A program made the position numbers and the translations under genes. 64,000 nt of DNA from Achromobacter animicus (GTDB lineage: Bacteria; Pseudomonadota; Gammaproteobacteria; Burkholderiales; Burkholderiaceae_B), in contig NZ_CADIJM010000005.1 in NCBI RefSeq assembly GCF_902859585.1, positions 186,001 to 250,000 on the forward strand, written 5' to 3'. The notes beneath the pieces were generated by a model. The model did no database searches. It saw only the letters and a list, made by a program, of their open reading frames with translations, and was not told the DNA's origin. This document shows positions 26,497 through 35,396 of this stretch, piece after piece. Numbering within the stretch: the stretch's first letter is position 1; each line of letters begins with the position of its first letter.

Positions 26497-28134
26497 TCAG
26501 CGCCCCGGCTGCATCACCGCCAGCGCCACCCCGTCGCGCTGCGGATCCGCGCCACCCTGCAGCGCACCGGTCATGCGCGAAACCACGTGCGGCGCCGCGA
26601 AGGCATAGCTCTGATGAGAGCGGTTGATCGCGTGTCCTTCCTGCTCCAGCACGTCGGTCACATAGCGCGGAATCCGGTTGGAAACGTCGATCGCGTTGCC
26701 AGTCACCGAGATGCGGGGCGCGGCCACCGCCTCGAAGGCGCTCATGCCGAAATCCACTAGGTTCACCACGGTCTGCGTCAGTGCCGAGGCAATGGCCGTG
26801 CCGCCGGGCGCACCCAGCGCGGCCTGCACCTCGCCATCGCGAAACAACAGCAAGGGGCATTGCGAACTGGTGCGGCGCTTACCTGGCCCGATCGAAGCCG
26901 CCCGGCCGGGCCGCGGGTCAAAGCCGCTGAGCAGGCCGTTGTACAGCACACCCAGGCCATCGGTGATGACGCCGGAACTCGTGCCCAGGCTGTGCGTCAG
27001 CGTGGCGGCGTTGCCATCGGCGTCGATCACGCAGACCTGCGTGGTGTCGCGCGGCTCGGTAGCGATGCCGGGCGCCAGCCGGGTGACCTCGGCAGACTGG
27101 CGCGACCGGATGCGCGCGGCGATCTCCGCCGCGTGCTCGCGCGACAGCAGGCGCGCCACCGGCACCTCCACGAACTCCGGGTCGCCGATCAGGGTGTCCT
27201 TGTCGATCGTCACCCACTTCAGCGTCTGGGCCAGCAATTCCAGATACGCCGGGCTGTTGTGGCCCAGCGCGGCCACATCGAACTGCGCCAGCACGTGAAG
27301 CGCCTGAATGAGCGTCAGGCCACCCGCCGGCGGTGGAAACCCCGCCACCTGCCAGCCGCGATAGTCGCCCCAGATCGGCGCCGCCTCGGAGACGGCATAG
27401 GCATTCAGATCGGCCAGCGTCAGCAGGCCGTCGTGTGCCCGCATGTCGTCGGCGATGCGGCCGGCGATCTCACCGCGATAAAAGTCCGCCGCGCCGGCAC
27501 GCGCCAGATGTTCCAACGTCGCCGTCAGATCGGGATTGTGCAGGCGCTCGCCGGGCCGCTTGAAGTTGCCATCGGCACCCAGGTACACCGCGCGCCCGGT
27601 CGCCGTCAGCGCCAGCCTCCCGCGCGTCTCCAGCATGCCGCCGCGGGCGCGGTCGAGCGCGCCGTATTGGTACATGTGCGGGCGCACCACCACGCCGTCG
27701 CGCGCGTGCTGCAAGGCCGGCGCCAGCGCGTCGGCAAAAGACCAGGTGCCGTAGCGCGCCAACGCATGATCCAGGCCGGCCAGCGTGCCCGGCGTGCCAA
27801 TCGATTGATAGCCCGCTTCGTTGACGTTGCCCTGGACCACGAAGGCGTAGCCGTCGGGCGTTTCGTTCAGCGGCAGATGGGCCCAGATATCCGGCCGCGC
27901 CGCTGCCGGCGCGCGGGCGCAGAAGTCCACGCAGGTATGCACGCCGCGCCCGGGCAACGCGACCTGCAGCGTGCCGTAGCCGGCGATGCCGGCCATCATC
28001 GGATCCACCACGCATTGGGTGAGGGCCGCCGCCACCGCGGCGTCCACCGCGTTGCCGCCATCCATGAGCACGCGCGCGCCGGCCTCGGCGGCCTCCGGCT
28101 GCGCGGCGCAGATCATGGCGCGGCGGGCGGTCAT
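26497..28134 (-). CDS. Gamma-glutamyltransferase-family protein, cytoplasmic form
   Basis: 545 residues. Family blocks: GGNAVDAAVAAALTQCVVDPMMAGIAG near the N-terminus, FPPPAGG, the autocleavage/nucleophile Thr in RDTTQVCVID near 352, and the C-terminal GAPGGTAIASALTQTVVN. The enzyme self-cleaves at that Thr and transfers or hydrolyses gamma-glutamyl groups. The usual TTH is TTQ here. There is no signal peptide, unlike periplasmic GGT, so it acts in the cytoplasm. Start overlaps the stop of the serine hydrolase (ATGA). Operon with that hydrolase and a Bug receptor suggests uptake and cleavage of an amide or glutamyl conjugate. Confidence 0.88.
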   Translation of the reverse strand: MTARRAMICAAQPEAAEAGARVLMDGGNAVDAAVAAALTQCVVDPMMAGIAGYGTLQVALPGRGVHTCVDFCARAPAAARPDIWAHLPLNETPDGYAFVVQGNVNEAGYQSIGTPGTLAGLDHALARYGTWSFADALAPALQHARDGVVVRPHMYQYGALDRARGGMLETRGRLALTATGRAVYLGADGNFKRPGERLHNPDLTATLEHLARAGAADFYRGEIAGRIADDMRAHDGLLTLADLNAYAVSEAAPIWGDYRGWQVAGFPPPAGGLTLIQALHVLAQFDVAALGHNSPAYLELLAQTLKWVTIDKDTLIGDPEFVEVPVARLLSREHAAEIAARIRSRQSAEVTRLAPGIATEPRDTTQVCVIDADGNAATLTHSLGTSSGVITDGLGVLYNGLLSGFDPRPGRAASIGPGKRRTSSQCPLLLFRDGEVQAALGAPGGTAIASALTQTVVNLVDFGMSAFEAVAAPRISVTGNAIDVSNRIPRYVTDVLEQEGHAINRSHQSYAFAAPHVVSRMTGALQGGADPQRDGVALAVMQPGR

Positions 28135-29321
28135 GCGACAGCCCCGGTGGCCTCGCGCAGCGCCAGGATGAAGGCGTTCAGGCCCGCATCGCGGTCGGGC
28201 TCGTTGGCGCTCAGGTAACGCGGCTCGGGGTAGGCGGCAAGCTGCACCACCGCCAGTTGCGCGCGGGGGTCAATGAAGATGCGTTGGCCAGAATGGCCCA
28301 TCGCCATCATCGCGCCGTCCTCGCGCAGCCACCAGCTGTAGCCGTACGCCGTAAGGCCCAGCGCCTGGCGCTGCGCGGTGTGCAGGTCGGCCGGTATCTG
28401 GAAGGCCGGCGTGGCGGACTGCGCCACCCAGCCCTCGGGCAGGATGCGCTCGCCATTGACCACGCCGTCATCCAGCACGAACTGCGCGAAGCGGCCGATG
28501 TCGCGCAGCGTCATGCCGGCGCGGCTGCCGCCGATCTCCTGGCCGTCTTCGGATTCCAGCGTGTAGAAGCCGTCGAACTCCATCCCGCAAGGCTGCCAGA
28601 TGCGGCGCGACATGTAATCGGCCAGCGTGCCGCCGGTCGCCGCGCTCAGCACGGCGCCCAAGAGGTACGTGTCGCCGGTGTTGTAGTGCCAGAAGCGCCC
28701 GGCGTCGTGGGCACGATGGCATCCGCGCAGCAGCGTCAGCACGCCGCCCGGCACCTTATCGGCCAGCGACTTGCTGTAGCGGTTCACGTCGGACGCCTTG
28801 TCCGTGTAGTTTTCTTCCCAGGCAATGCCGGACGACATGGTCAGTAGATGCCGAACCGTCACGGCGTCGTAGGCGCAGCCGGCCAGCGCCGGCACATAGG
28901 CGGTGACGGGATCGTCCAGGCTCTTGATGGCGCCGTCGTGCAGCGCCGCGCCGGTCAGCATGGCCGTCATGGATTTGACGGTCGACATGGTGGACCAGCG
29001 TTCCTGCGGCTGAAAGCCCAGGCCATAGCGCTCCAGCACGATGTGGCCGCGGTGGATCGCGATCAGGCCGGCCACGTTGTTGCGGTCCATCAGGTCGCCC
29101 ACGCCAAGCGTCTCGCCATCCTGCGTATAACGCACGTCGATCTCGGGCGCGCGCGGCAAGGGCCGGGGCGTCGAGCCGCGATGGATCGTGCGGGTGGCGA
29201 ACAGACGGTCGACGATGCGATAGCCATACGACTGCAGGCATGGCGGCCACAGCAGGAAATCTTCCCCGCGCGGCAGGTGTTCAACGGCCTCGGCCAGCGG
29301 CGGGGTGGGGATAGCGTTCAT
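28131..29321 (-). CDS. Serine hydrolase, class C beta-lactamase/esterase fold
   Basis: 396 residues. The nucleophile motif SxxK is in MSTVKSMTAM near residue 115, and the YxN-like tyrosine motif in WHYNTGDTYLLG. No signal peptide is visible, so it is probably cytoplasmic and an esterase, amidase or D-aminopeptidase, not a beta-lactamase. The SD GAGG (29327-29330) follows directly on the T-run of a terminator that separates it from the Bug receptor gene. Coupled by ATGA to the GGT gene. Confidence 0.88.
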   Translation of the reverse strand: MNAIPTPPLAEAVEHLPRGEDFLLWPPCLQSYGYRIVDRLFATRTIHRGSTPRPLPRAPEIDVRYTQDGETLGVGDLMDRNNVAGLIAIHRGHIVLERYGLGFQPQERWSTMSTVKSMTAMLTGAALHDGAIKSLDDPVTAYVPALAGCAYDAVTVRHLLTMSSGIAWEENYTDKASDVNRYSKSLADKVPGGVLTLLRGCHRAHDAGRFWHYNTGDTYLLGAVLSAATGGTLADYMSRRIWQPCGMEFDGFYTLESEDGQEIGGSRAGMTLRDIGRFAQFVLDDGVVNGERILPEGWVAQSATPAFQIPADLHTAQRQALGLTAYGYSWWLREDGAMMAMGHSGQRIFIDPRAQLAVVQLAAYPEPRYLSANEPDRDAGLNAFILALREATGAVA

Positions 29322-29333
29322 GAATGCCTCAAG

Positions 29334-29356
29334 AAAAAACCGGGCGCGAGGCCCGG
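29334..29356 (-). terminator. Intercistronic terminator after the Bug receptor gene
   Basis: CCGGGC/GCCCGG stem with a 5-nt loop and six T on the minus strand, 7 bp after the Bug stop and 13 bp before the serine hydrolase start. It should lower hydrolase/GGT expression relative to the abundant binding protein. Confidence 0.8.
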
Positions 29357-29362
29357 CACTGA

Positions 29363-30379
29363 TCAGTCGTTACGGATGCCTAGGCGCTTGACGATGGGGC
29401 CCCATACCTCGGCCTCGGTCTTCATCGATTGCGACACGGATTCGGCGCCAAGTTCCTTCGGCGGCGTCATGTAGATCTCGTCCATCTGCTTGCGCACCGC
29501 CGGGTCCGCCCAGAACTTGCGCGTGGCCTCAGTAAGCCGCGTCACGATTTCCGGCGGCGTGCCCTTGGGCGCCATCAGGCCGTACCAGGCATCGCCCGGA
29601 AACCCTTGCACGCCAACTTCCGCGATGGTGGGCACGTCGGGCAACTGCGCGACGCGGTCAGCGCCGAAGATCACCAGCGGCACGGCCTTGCCGGTCTTGA
29701 CCTGCGGCACCGCGCCGGTCAGCGCGTCAGCCGTCAGGTCGATCTGCCCGCCGATCAGGTCCATCATGGCCGGCGCCGCGCCCTTGTAAGGCACGTGCGA
29801 CATCTCGATCTTGAAGTGCTCGGCCAGAAACGCGACGTTCAGGTGCGTGGAGTTGCCGATGCCCGCCGAGCCGTAATTCAGGTGGCCTGGACTGGCCTTG
29901 GCTTTCTTGACCAGATCGTCCACCGACCGGATGCCCGTGACGGGATTGGCGACCAGCACCTGCGAGGTGCCGGCAATCTTCGTGACCGGATCGAAATCGC
30001 GCGTGGGGTTGTAGGCCAACTGCGAGTAGGTGAACGGATTCACCGACATATTGGACGTGCTGCCAAACAGCAGCGCGTAGCCGTCCGCCGGCTGCTTGGC
30101 TACGAACGCGGCGGCGATGCTGCCGTTGGCGCCGGGCTTGTTCTCCACCACCACGGTGCCCCCGATCTCCTTGCTGGCATACGCGGCCCAGGCGCGCGCC
30201 AGCGCATCGGCCGCGCCGCCGGCAGCCACCGGCACCACCACCGACACCGGCCGCGCGGGCCAGTCCGCCGCCGTGGCCGGTGCGGCAAAAGCCAGGACCA
30301 GCGAGCCGGCCGCAGCCAGGCCCATCAGCCGTTGAACGACGCGGAAATTCGACTGCGGAAAGGGCAAATCGCGGGCCAT
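29363..30379 (-). CDS. Bug/TctC-family tricarboxylate-type solute-binding protein
   Basis: 338 residues from MARDLPFPQ. Signal peptide to about residue 40 (ALVLAFAAPATAADWP pattern), then the family's WPARPVSVVVPVAAGGAADALAR, the NKPGANG loop and PYKGAAPAM. Bug proteins bind carboxylates or related small molecules in the periplasm for TTT transporters or signalling. No TctAB genes are adjacent, so it is an orphan receptor. Divergent from a LysR regulator that probably controls it and the downstream hydrolases. The frame runs on upstream without a signal sequence. Confidence 0.9.
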   Translation of the reverse strand: MARDLPFPQSNFRVVQRLMGLAAAGSLVLAFAAPATAADWPARPVSVVVPVAAGGAADALARAWAAYASKEIGGTVVVENKPGANGSIAAAFVAKQPADGYALLFGSTSNMSVNPFTYSQLAYNPTRDFDPVTKIAGTSQVLVANPVTGIRSVDDLVKKAKASPGHLNYGSAGIGNSTHLNVAFLAEHFKIEMSHVPYKGAAPAMMDLIGGQIDLTADALTGAVPQVKTGKAVPLVIFGADRVAQLPDVPTIAEVGVQGFPGDAWYGLMAPKGTPPEIVTRLTEATRKFWADPAVRKQMDEIYMTPPKELGAESVSQSMKTEAEVWGPIVKRLGIRND

Positions 30380-30502
30380 GGCCTGTGCTCCAGATGAAAT
30401 CGGACGTTGAAGACCCGCATTCTGGTAGCGCTTTTTCATTACGTCCAATGCATAATTCATCATCAAACCATAATCAGCGCGTAATAAAACCGGGGGACGC
30501 GG

Positions 30503-31426
30503 ATGAATCTTCAACAGCTCGAACACTTCCTCGTGCTGGTCGAAACCCGCTCTTTCAGCCGCGCGGCAGCCAAATTGCACCTGACGCAGCCCGCGCTCAG
30601 CCGCAGCATCCAGGCGCTTGAAGACACGCTCGGCGGACGCCTGCTGGAACGCGATAAAGGGAAAACACTGACGGCGCTGGGCGAGCTGGCCATCGTGCGG
30701 GCACGCAGAATCCGCGTGGAACTGGCCGAATTGCGCCGCAGCGCCAGCCTGCTGGCCGACTACGCGGGCGGCACACTGCGGCTGGGACTGGGCCCCACGC
30801 CCACCGCAATCCTGTCGCTGCCGCTCTTGCGCGACATGAAGGAACGCTATCCCGCGATCAAGCTGCTGCTGAGCGGCGGCACGCCCGAGATGCAGGTCCA
30901 GGAATTGCGCGAAGGCGCGGTGGACGCTCTGGTGGTGCATCGCAATCACATCCCCGCCGACCCCGACCTGCACCTGCGCTTTTTTCCGCGCACCCCGCTG
31001 GGCTTTGTCGTGCGCGCCGGCCATCCGCTGGCCGGCAAGAACGGCCTGGATTTCGACGCGCTGCGCCGCTACGCGGTGGCGGCCAGCGGCCGCGCCATGA
31101 GCGACGAGGTCATGCACCGGCTCAACGCGTATTTCGGTCCGCCGGTCCACTTCATCGACGCGATCCAATACCAGTCGAACGACATCCAGGCGCTCGTCGA
31201 CCTGGTTCGCACCACCGACACCGTCTTCTTTGGCGTGCTCCGCGTGGCGCAACCGGCCATCGCGCGCGGCGAACTCGTGCATGTCGACGTGCGCCCGGCG
31301 CTGGAGCTGTCGTCGCAGTTCGTCTTCGTGACGCTCGAGGGCAAGACCTTGCCCCCGGCGCTACTGCGGCTCAGCGAGCTGTGCATGCGGTACATGTCAG
31401 GCGCCGACGACCCGCAGCCTGACTGA
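30503..31426 (+). CDS. LysR-type transcriptional regulator
   Basis: 307 residues. N-terminal HTH (LEHFLVLVETRSFSRAAAKLHLTQPALSRSIQALE) and a periplasmic-binding-like effector domain from about 90. Divergent from the Bug/serine hydrolase/GGT operon across 123 bp, the classic arrangement for a LysR regulator and its target. Inducer unknown, probably the Bug ligand or a breakdown product. Confidence 0.9.
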   Translation: MNLQQLEHFLVLVETRSFSRAAAKLHLTQPALSRSIQALEDTLGGRLLERDKGKTLTALGELAIVRARRIRVELAELRRSASLLADYAGGTLRLGLGPTPTAILSLPLLRDMKERYPAIKLLLSGGTPEMQVQELREGAVDALVVHRNHIPADPDLHLRFFPRTPLGFVVRAGHPLAGKNGLDFDALRRYAVAASGRAMSDEVMHRLNAYFGPPVHFIDAIQYQSNDIQALVDLVRTTDTVFFGVLRVAQPAIARGELVHVDVRPALELSSQFVFVTLEGKTLPPALLRLSELCMRYMSGADDPQPD

Positions 31427-31449
31427 TCATTTCTTGTTATCGCAGTCGA

Positions 31450-32448
31450 TCACCCTACGGTTTTCCTCGTAGCCCACTGGGGCGATAAGGGGACGCCAAG
31501 GAGACGCCCTATGCCCCCCGTTAGACGTCCGGCGTCAGCATTGGCGGCATTTGCGGCCTTCGCTGCGGCAGGCTGACGCGCCATCTCGATGAACGCCCGC
31601 TGGTAATCCAGGGCGTCGTCCGCCTCGCGCGACCCCAGGAAGATCTGCTTGGGAATACCGCGCGGACCCAAGCGCACCGGCACCAGATCCATCTTGACCG
31701 CGTACTCCTCGACCAGCCAGCGCGGCAGCGCGGCCACGCCCCGCCCGCTGGCCACCATCTGCAGCATGATGTCCGTCGTTTCGATCGCCTTGTGCCGCTT
31801 GGGCGTGACGCCGGCCTTCAAGAGGAACTGGTTGTAGATGTCCAGCCGTTCGATATCGACGGGATAGCTGATGAGCACTTCCTGCGTCAGTTGCTCGGGC
31901 TTCACGTAGGAAACCGACGCCAGCGGATGCCCCTTCGCCACGACCAGCACCTGTTCGTAGTCAAACACGGGTTCGAACTTCAGGCCCGGCTTGAACAGCG
32001 GATCGGGGGTGACCAGCAGGTCGATCTCGTAGCCGAAGAGCGCGCCAATGCCGCCGAACTGGAACTTCTGTTTGACGTCCACATCCACGTCCGGCCACGC
32101 GGCCAGATACGGCGCCACCACCTTGAGCAGCCACTGATAGCACGGGTGGCATTCCATGCCGATGCGCAGCGCGCCGCGTTCGCCCTGGGCAAACTGGCCC
32201 AGCCGCTCTTCGGCCAGATCCAGTTGCGGCAGCACCCGGTTCGCCACCGCCAGCAGATATTGGCCCGCCTGCGTCAGGCGCAATCGTCTTCCTTCGCGCA
32301 GCCAGATATCGGTGCCGAGCTGCACCTCCAGCTTCTTCATGCTGTGGCTCAGCGCCGACTGGGTCAGGTTCAGGACGCCTGCGGCGGCCGTCAACGAACC
32401 TTGTTTTTCGACCTGCTGGACGATGCTCAGATGGATACGTTCAAGCAT
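31450..32448 (-). CDS. MetR-like LysR-type regulator
   Basis: 332 residues. HTH at about 8-60 (GSLTAAAGVLNLTQSALSHSMKKLE), effector domain after residue 90 with MECHPCYQWLLKVV and YPVDIERLDIYNQFLLKAG, both typical of MetR. MetR activates methionine synthase genes with homocysteine as coactivator. It is divergent from an FMN reductase, mesX and mesD, which fits control of a methionine synthase. The last about 40 residues are an Ala-rich tail beyond the domain. Confidence 0.87.
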   Translation of the reverse strand: MLERIHLSIVQQVEKQGSLTAAAGVLNLTQSALSHSMKKLEVQLGTDIWLREGRRLRLTQAGQYLLAVANRVLPQLDLAEERLGQFAQGERGALRIGMECHPCYQWLLKVVAPYLAAWPDVDVDVKQKFQFGGIGALFGYEIDLLVTPDPLFKPGLKFEPVFDYEQVLVVAKGHPLASVSYVKPEQLTQEVLISYPVDIERLDIYNQFLLKAGVTPKRHKAIETTDIMLQMVASGRGVAALPRWLVEEYAVKMDLVPVRLGPRGIPKQIFLGSREADDALDYQRAFIEMARQPAAAKAANAANADAGRLTGGIGRLLGVPLSPQWATRKTVG

Positions 32449-32462
32449 TCTTATGATCTAGA

Positions 32463-32478
32463 TTCATGGATTTGTGAA
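32463..32478. promoter_or_regulatory. TTCA-N8-TGAA candidate MetR/LysR binding site
   Basis: A dyad of TTCA and TGAA 15 bp upstream of the MetR-like start, in the 172-bp region shared with the FMN reductase/mesXD genes. E. coli MetR sites are TGAA-N5-TTCA, so the arm order differs; a generic LysR dyad is as likely. Confidence 0.3.
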
Positions 32479-32620
32479 ATAAAACCATTTTACGTCATGG
32501 ATTTTGATATTTAGCATTGCGTTCTTGTTTGCCGCTGTGTTCCGCACGTTGACCCGATCAACACGCACGTTCCATGGCAAGTCGACTCCCTCCGCGCCGA
32601 TTGGCTTCATGGAAGCAAAG

Positions 32621-33202
32621 ATGACACACCCCCTACGCTTGGTCGCCGTTTCCGGCGGCATGCAACGACCCTCCAGGACCACCGCCCTGGCAGAGGAACT
32701 GCTGACGCTGATCGCCAATGAAATCCCCTGCGAACCCCGCCTGGTCGAAATGGGGCGGATCGCCCCGCAGCTTGCCGGCGCGACGTGGCGCTCGAACTTG
32801 CCCGACTCGGTCGAGCGCGAGTTGACCGCGGTGGAGCAAGCCGATGTCCTGGTGGTGGCAACGCCCGTCTATCGCGGCTCTTATACCGGCCTGTTCAAGC
32901 ATTTCTTCGATTTCATTCATCAGGACGCGCTGATCGACAAGCCGGTCCTCCTGGCCGCCACCGGTGGCAGCCAACGCCATGCGCTGATCATCGACCACCA
33001 GTTGCGGCCGTTGTTCAGCTTCTTTCAGGCGCGCACGCTGCCGCTGGGCATCTACGCCACCGACGAGGACTTCGTCGACTACCGGCTTAAGAACGACGCG
33101 CTGATCGAGCGTGCCGGACTGGCCGTGCAACGCGCACTGCCGCTGGTCGAACTGACCCGGCAGATGCGATCTGCAGCGGCCGTGGAAGCCATCGCGGCCT
33201 GA
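32621..33202 (+). CDS. NAD(P)H-dependent FMN reductase (MsuE-like)
   Basis: 193 residues, flavodoxin-like fold. The phosphate loop region SGGMQRPSRTTALAEEL and the later TPVYRGSYTGLFKHFFDF and ATGGSQRHAL motifs match MsuE/SsuE-type reductases that supply reduced flavin to a partner enzyme. In this setting the reduced flavin could serve the oxygen-requiring MesX/MesD system (inference from gene order). ATG chosen at 32621; an ATG 12 nt upstream is also in frame. First gene of the mes cluster. Confidence 0.85.
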   Translation: MTHPLRLVAVSGGMQRPSRTTALAEELLTLIANEIPCEPRLVEMGRIAPQLAGATWRSNLPDSVERELTAVEQADVLVVATPVYRGSYTGLFKHFFDFIHQDALIDKPVLLAATGGSQRHALIIDHQLRPLFSFFQARTLPLGIYATDEDFVDYRLKNDALIERAGLAVQRALPLVELTRQMRSAAAVEAIAA

Positions 33203-33312
33203 CGCCCAGGCCCAGCGGCTTTCACAGCAAGCCACGCAGAAACGCCTCCGCGAACGCCGGCCCCGTTCACCCCGAATTCACGCCTATCGCAGTACTTTTG
33301 CATCCGACCATC

Positions 33313-34296
33313 ATGAACAAAGACTTCACCTTCAGCATCAAAAGCCTTCGCTTCGATGAAAACTATCAGCCGTCGGACAGCACGCGCATCACGACCAACT
33401 TCGCCAATCTGGCCCGAGGCGAAAGCCGCGAGCAGAATCTGCGCAACACGCTGAAGATGATCGACAGCCGTTTCAATGACCTGGCGCATTGGGACAACCC
33501 CACGGGCGATCGCTACGCCGTCGAGCTCGACATCATCACCGCCGAGATGACGCTGGGTGCAAACGGCAACGCCAATGCGTTTCCGCTGATTGAAGTGTTG
33601 AAGACCAACATCGTCGACAAGAAGACCGGCAACCGCATCGACGGCATCGTCGGGAATAACTTCTCGTCCTACGTGCGCGACTACGACTTCAGCGTGTTGC
33701 TGCCCGAATACAACGACAACAAATCCACGTTCAGCACGCCGGAAGATTTCGGCGACCTGCACGGAAAGCTGTTCAAGCACTTCGTTGAATCCGAAGCCTA
33801 CAAGGCAAACTTCAAGAAGCCGCCGGTCATCTGCATCAGCGTTTCCAGCAGCAAGACTTATCACCGCACCGACAACCACCACCCGATCCTGGGCGTGGAG
33901 TATCAGCAAAGCGAATTCTCCCCAACCGATCAGTACTTCGAAAAGATGGGGCTGCAAGTGCGCTACTTCATGCCGCCGAACAGCGTTGCGCCGCTGGCGT
34001 TTTATTTCCAGGACGACCTGCTGGGCGCCTACACCAATCTTGAGCTGATCGGCACCATCAGCACGATGGAAGCGTTCCAGCGCATCTACCGCCCCGAAAT
34101 CTACAACGCCAATTCCGCGGCCGGAAAGCGCTATCAACCCAGCCTCAAGAACCAGGATTATTCGCTGACGCAGATCGTGTACGACCGCGTCGAACGCAGC
34201 CAGCTGGCCGTCAAACAGGGCAAGTTTGCCGAGGCGCACTTCATCAAGCCGTACAAGCACGTGCTTGATCAATGGGCTGCCAGCCACTCCCACTAA
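33313..34296 (+). CDS. mesX: DUF1852 protein MesX, partner of the MesD methionine synthase
   Basis: 327 residues matching the DUF1852 family, beginning NKDFTFSIKSLRFDENYQPS with internal blocks AELDIITAEMTLG and FFPPNSVAPLAF-like. No signal peptide or membrane segment. Established knowledge: MesX is needed, together with oxygen, for activity of MesD-type methionine synthases; its biochemical role is unresolved. mesD starts 28 bp downstream, so the two are surely co-expressed. Recognised mainly by DUF1852 features plus this adjacency. Confidence 0.85.
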   Translation: MNKDFTFSIKSLRFDENYQPSDSTRITTNFANLARGESREQNLRNTLKMIDSRFNDLAHWDNPTGDRYAVELDIITAEMTLGANGNANAFPLIEVLKTNIVDKKTGNRIDGIVGNNFSSYVRDYDFSVLLPEYNDNKSTFSTPEDFGDLHGKLFKHFVESEAYKANFKKPPVICISVSSSKTYHRTDNHHPILGVEYQQSEFSPTDQYFEKMGLQVRYFMPPNSVAPLAFYFQDDLLGAYTNLELIGTISTMEAFQRIYRPEIYNANSAAGKRYQPSLKNQDYSLTQIVYDRVERSQLAVKQGKFAEAHFIKPYKHVLDQWAASHSH

Positions 34297-34323
34297 TAAA
34301 CCGAACACAGACGGACACCCGCC

Positions 34324-35352
34324 ATGAAAAAGCTTTTGCCCACCTCGACCGCCGGCAGCCTGCCCAAACCCTCCTGGCTTGCCCAGCCCGAAAAGCTCTG
34401 GTCGCCCTGGAGCCTGCAAGACGAACAACTGACCGAAGGCAAGCAGGACGCCCTGATCCTCGCGCTGAAGGAACAGGAACTGGCCGGCATCGACATCGTC
34501 AGCGACGGCGAGCAGACGCGTCAGCACTTCGTCACCACGTTCATCGAGCATTTGGACGGCGTTGATTTCGAAAAGCGCGAAACCGTCCGCATCCGCGACC
34601 GCTACGACGCCAGCGTGCCCACCGTCGTCGGCGCCGTCAGCCGCCAGAAGCCCGTCTTCGTCGAAGACGCCAAGTTCCTGCGCCGGCAGACCAAGCAGCC
34701 GATCAAATGGGCGCTGCCCGGTCCCATGACCATGATCGACACGCTGTACGACGCCCACTACAAGAGCCGCGAAAAGCTGGCCTGGGAATTCGCGAAGATC
34801 CTGAACCAGGAGGCCCGCGAACTCGAAGCCGCCGGCGTCGACATCATCCAGTTCGACGAACCTGCGTTCAACGTCTTCTTCGACGAAGTGAACGACTGGG
34901 GCGTCGCGACGCTGGAACGCGCCATCGAAGGCCTCAAGTGCGAAACCGCCGTGCACATCTGCTACGGCTACGGCATCAAGGCCAACACCGACTGGAAGAA
35001 GACGCTGGGTTCGGAATGGCGCCAGTACGAGGAATCGTTCCCCAAGCTGCAGAAGTCCAGCATCGACATCGTCTCGCTGGAATGCCATAACTCGCATGTG
35101 CCGATCGACCTCATCGAACTCATTCGCGGCAAGAAGGTGATGGTCGGCGCCATCGACGTGGCCAACCACACCGTCGAAACGCCGGAAGAAGTCGCCAACA
35201 CGCTGCGCACGGCGCTCAAGTTCGTGGACGCCGACAAGCTGTACCCGTGCACCAACTGCGGCATGGCGCCGTTGCCGCGCGCGGTGGCCAAGGGCAAGCT
35301 GAACGCGCTGAGCGCGGGTGCGGAGATCATTCGCCGGGAACTGTCCGCCTGA
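34324..35352 (+). CDS. mesD: Core-MetE methionine synthase MesD (folate-independent family)
   Basis: 342 residues, about the size of only the catalytic C-terminal half of MetE (which is about 750). Zinc ligands are in place: HICYG (His and Cys, near 218-220), the Glu in SLECHN near 246 and Cys in PCTNCGMAP near 314. The catalytic Asp region is FDEPAF. Such core enzymes make methionine from homocysteine but lack the N-terminal folate-handling half, so the methyl donor is not methyltetrahydrofolate. Pairing with MesX places it in the MesD group. Confidence 0.88.
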   Translation: MKKLLPTSTAGSLPKPSWLAQPEKLWSPWSLQDEQLTEGKQDALILALKEQELAGIDIVSDGEQTRQHFVTTFIEHLDGVDFEKRETVRIRDRYDASVPTVVGAVSRQKPVFVEDAKFLRRQTKQPIKWALPGPMTMIDTLYDAHYKSREKLAWEFAKILNQEARELEAAGVDIIQFDEPAFNVFFDEVNDWGVATLERAIEGLKCETAVHICYGYGIKANTDWKKTLGSEWRQYEESFPKLQKSSIDIVSLECHNSHVPIDLIELIRGKKVMVGAIDVANHTVETPEEVANTLRTALKFVDADKLYPCTNCGMAPLPRAVAKGKLNALSAGAEIIRRELSA

Positions 35353-35396
35353 CGTCGCAGGCGGCAAGCGGCTGGGCGGTGCCTGGCAACCTCCGA

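Noticed and set aside
30380-31282. Extension of the Bug receptor frame upstream across the LysR gene
   Set aside because: It runs antisense through a good LysR gene and precedes the signal peptide, so it is not translated as such.
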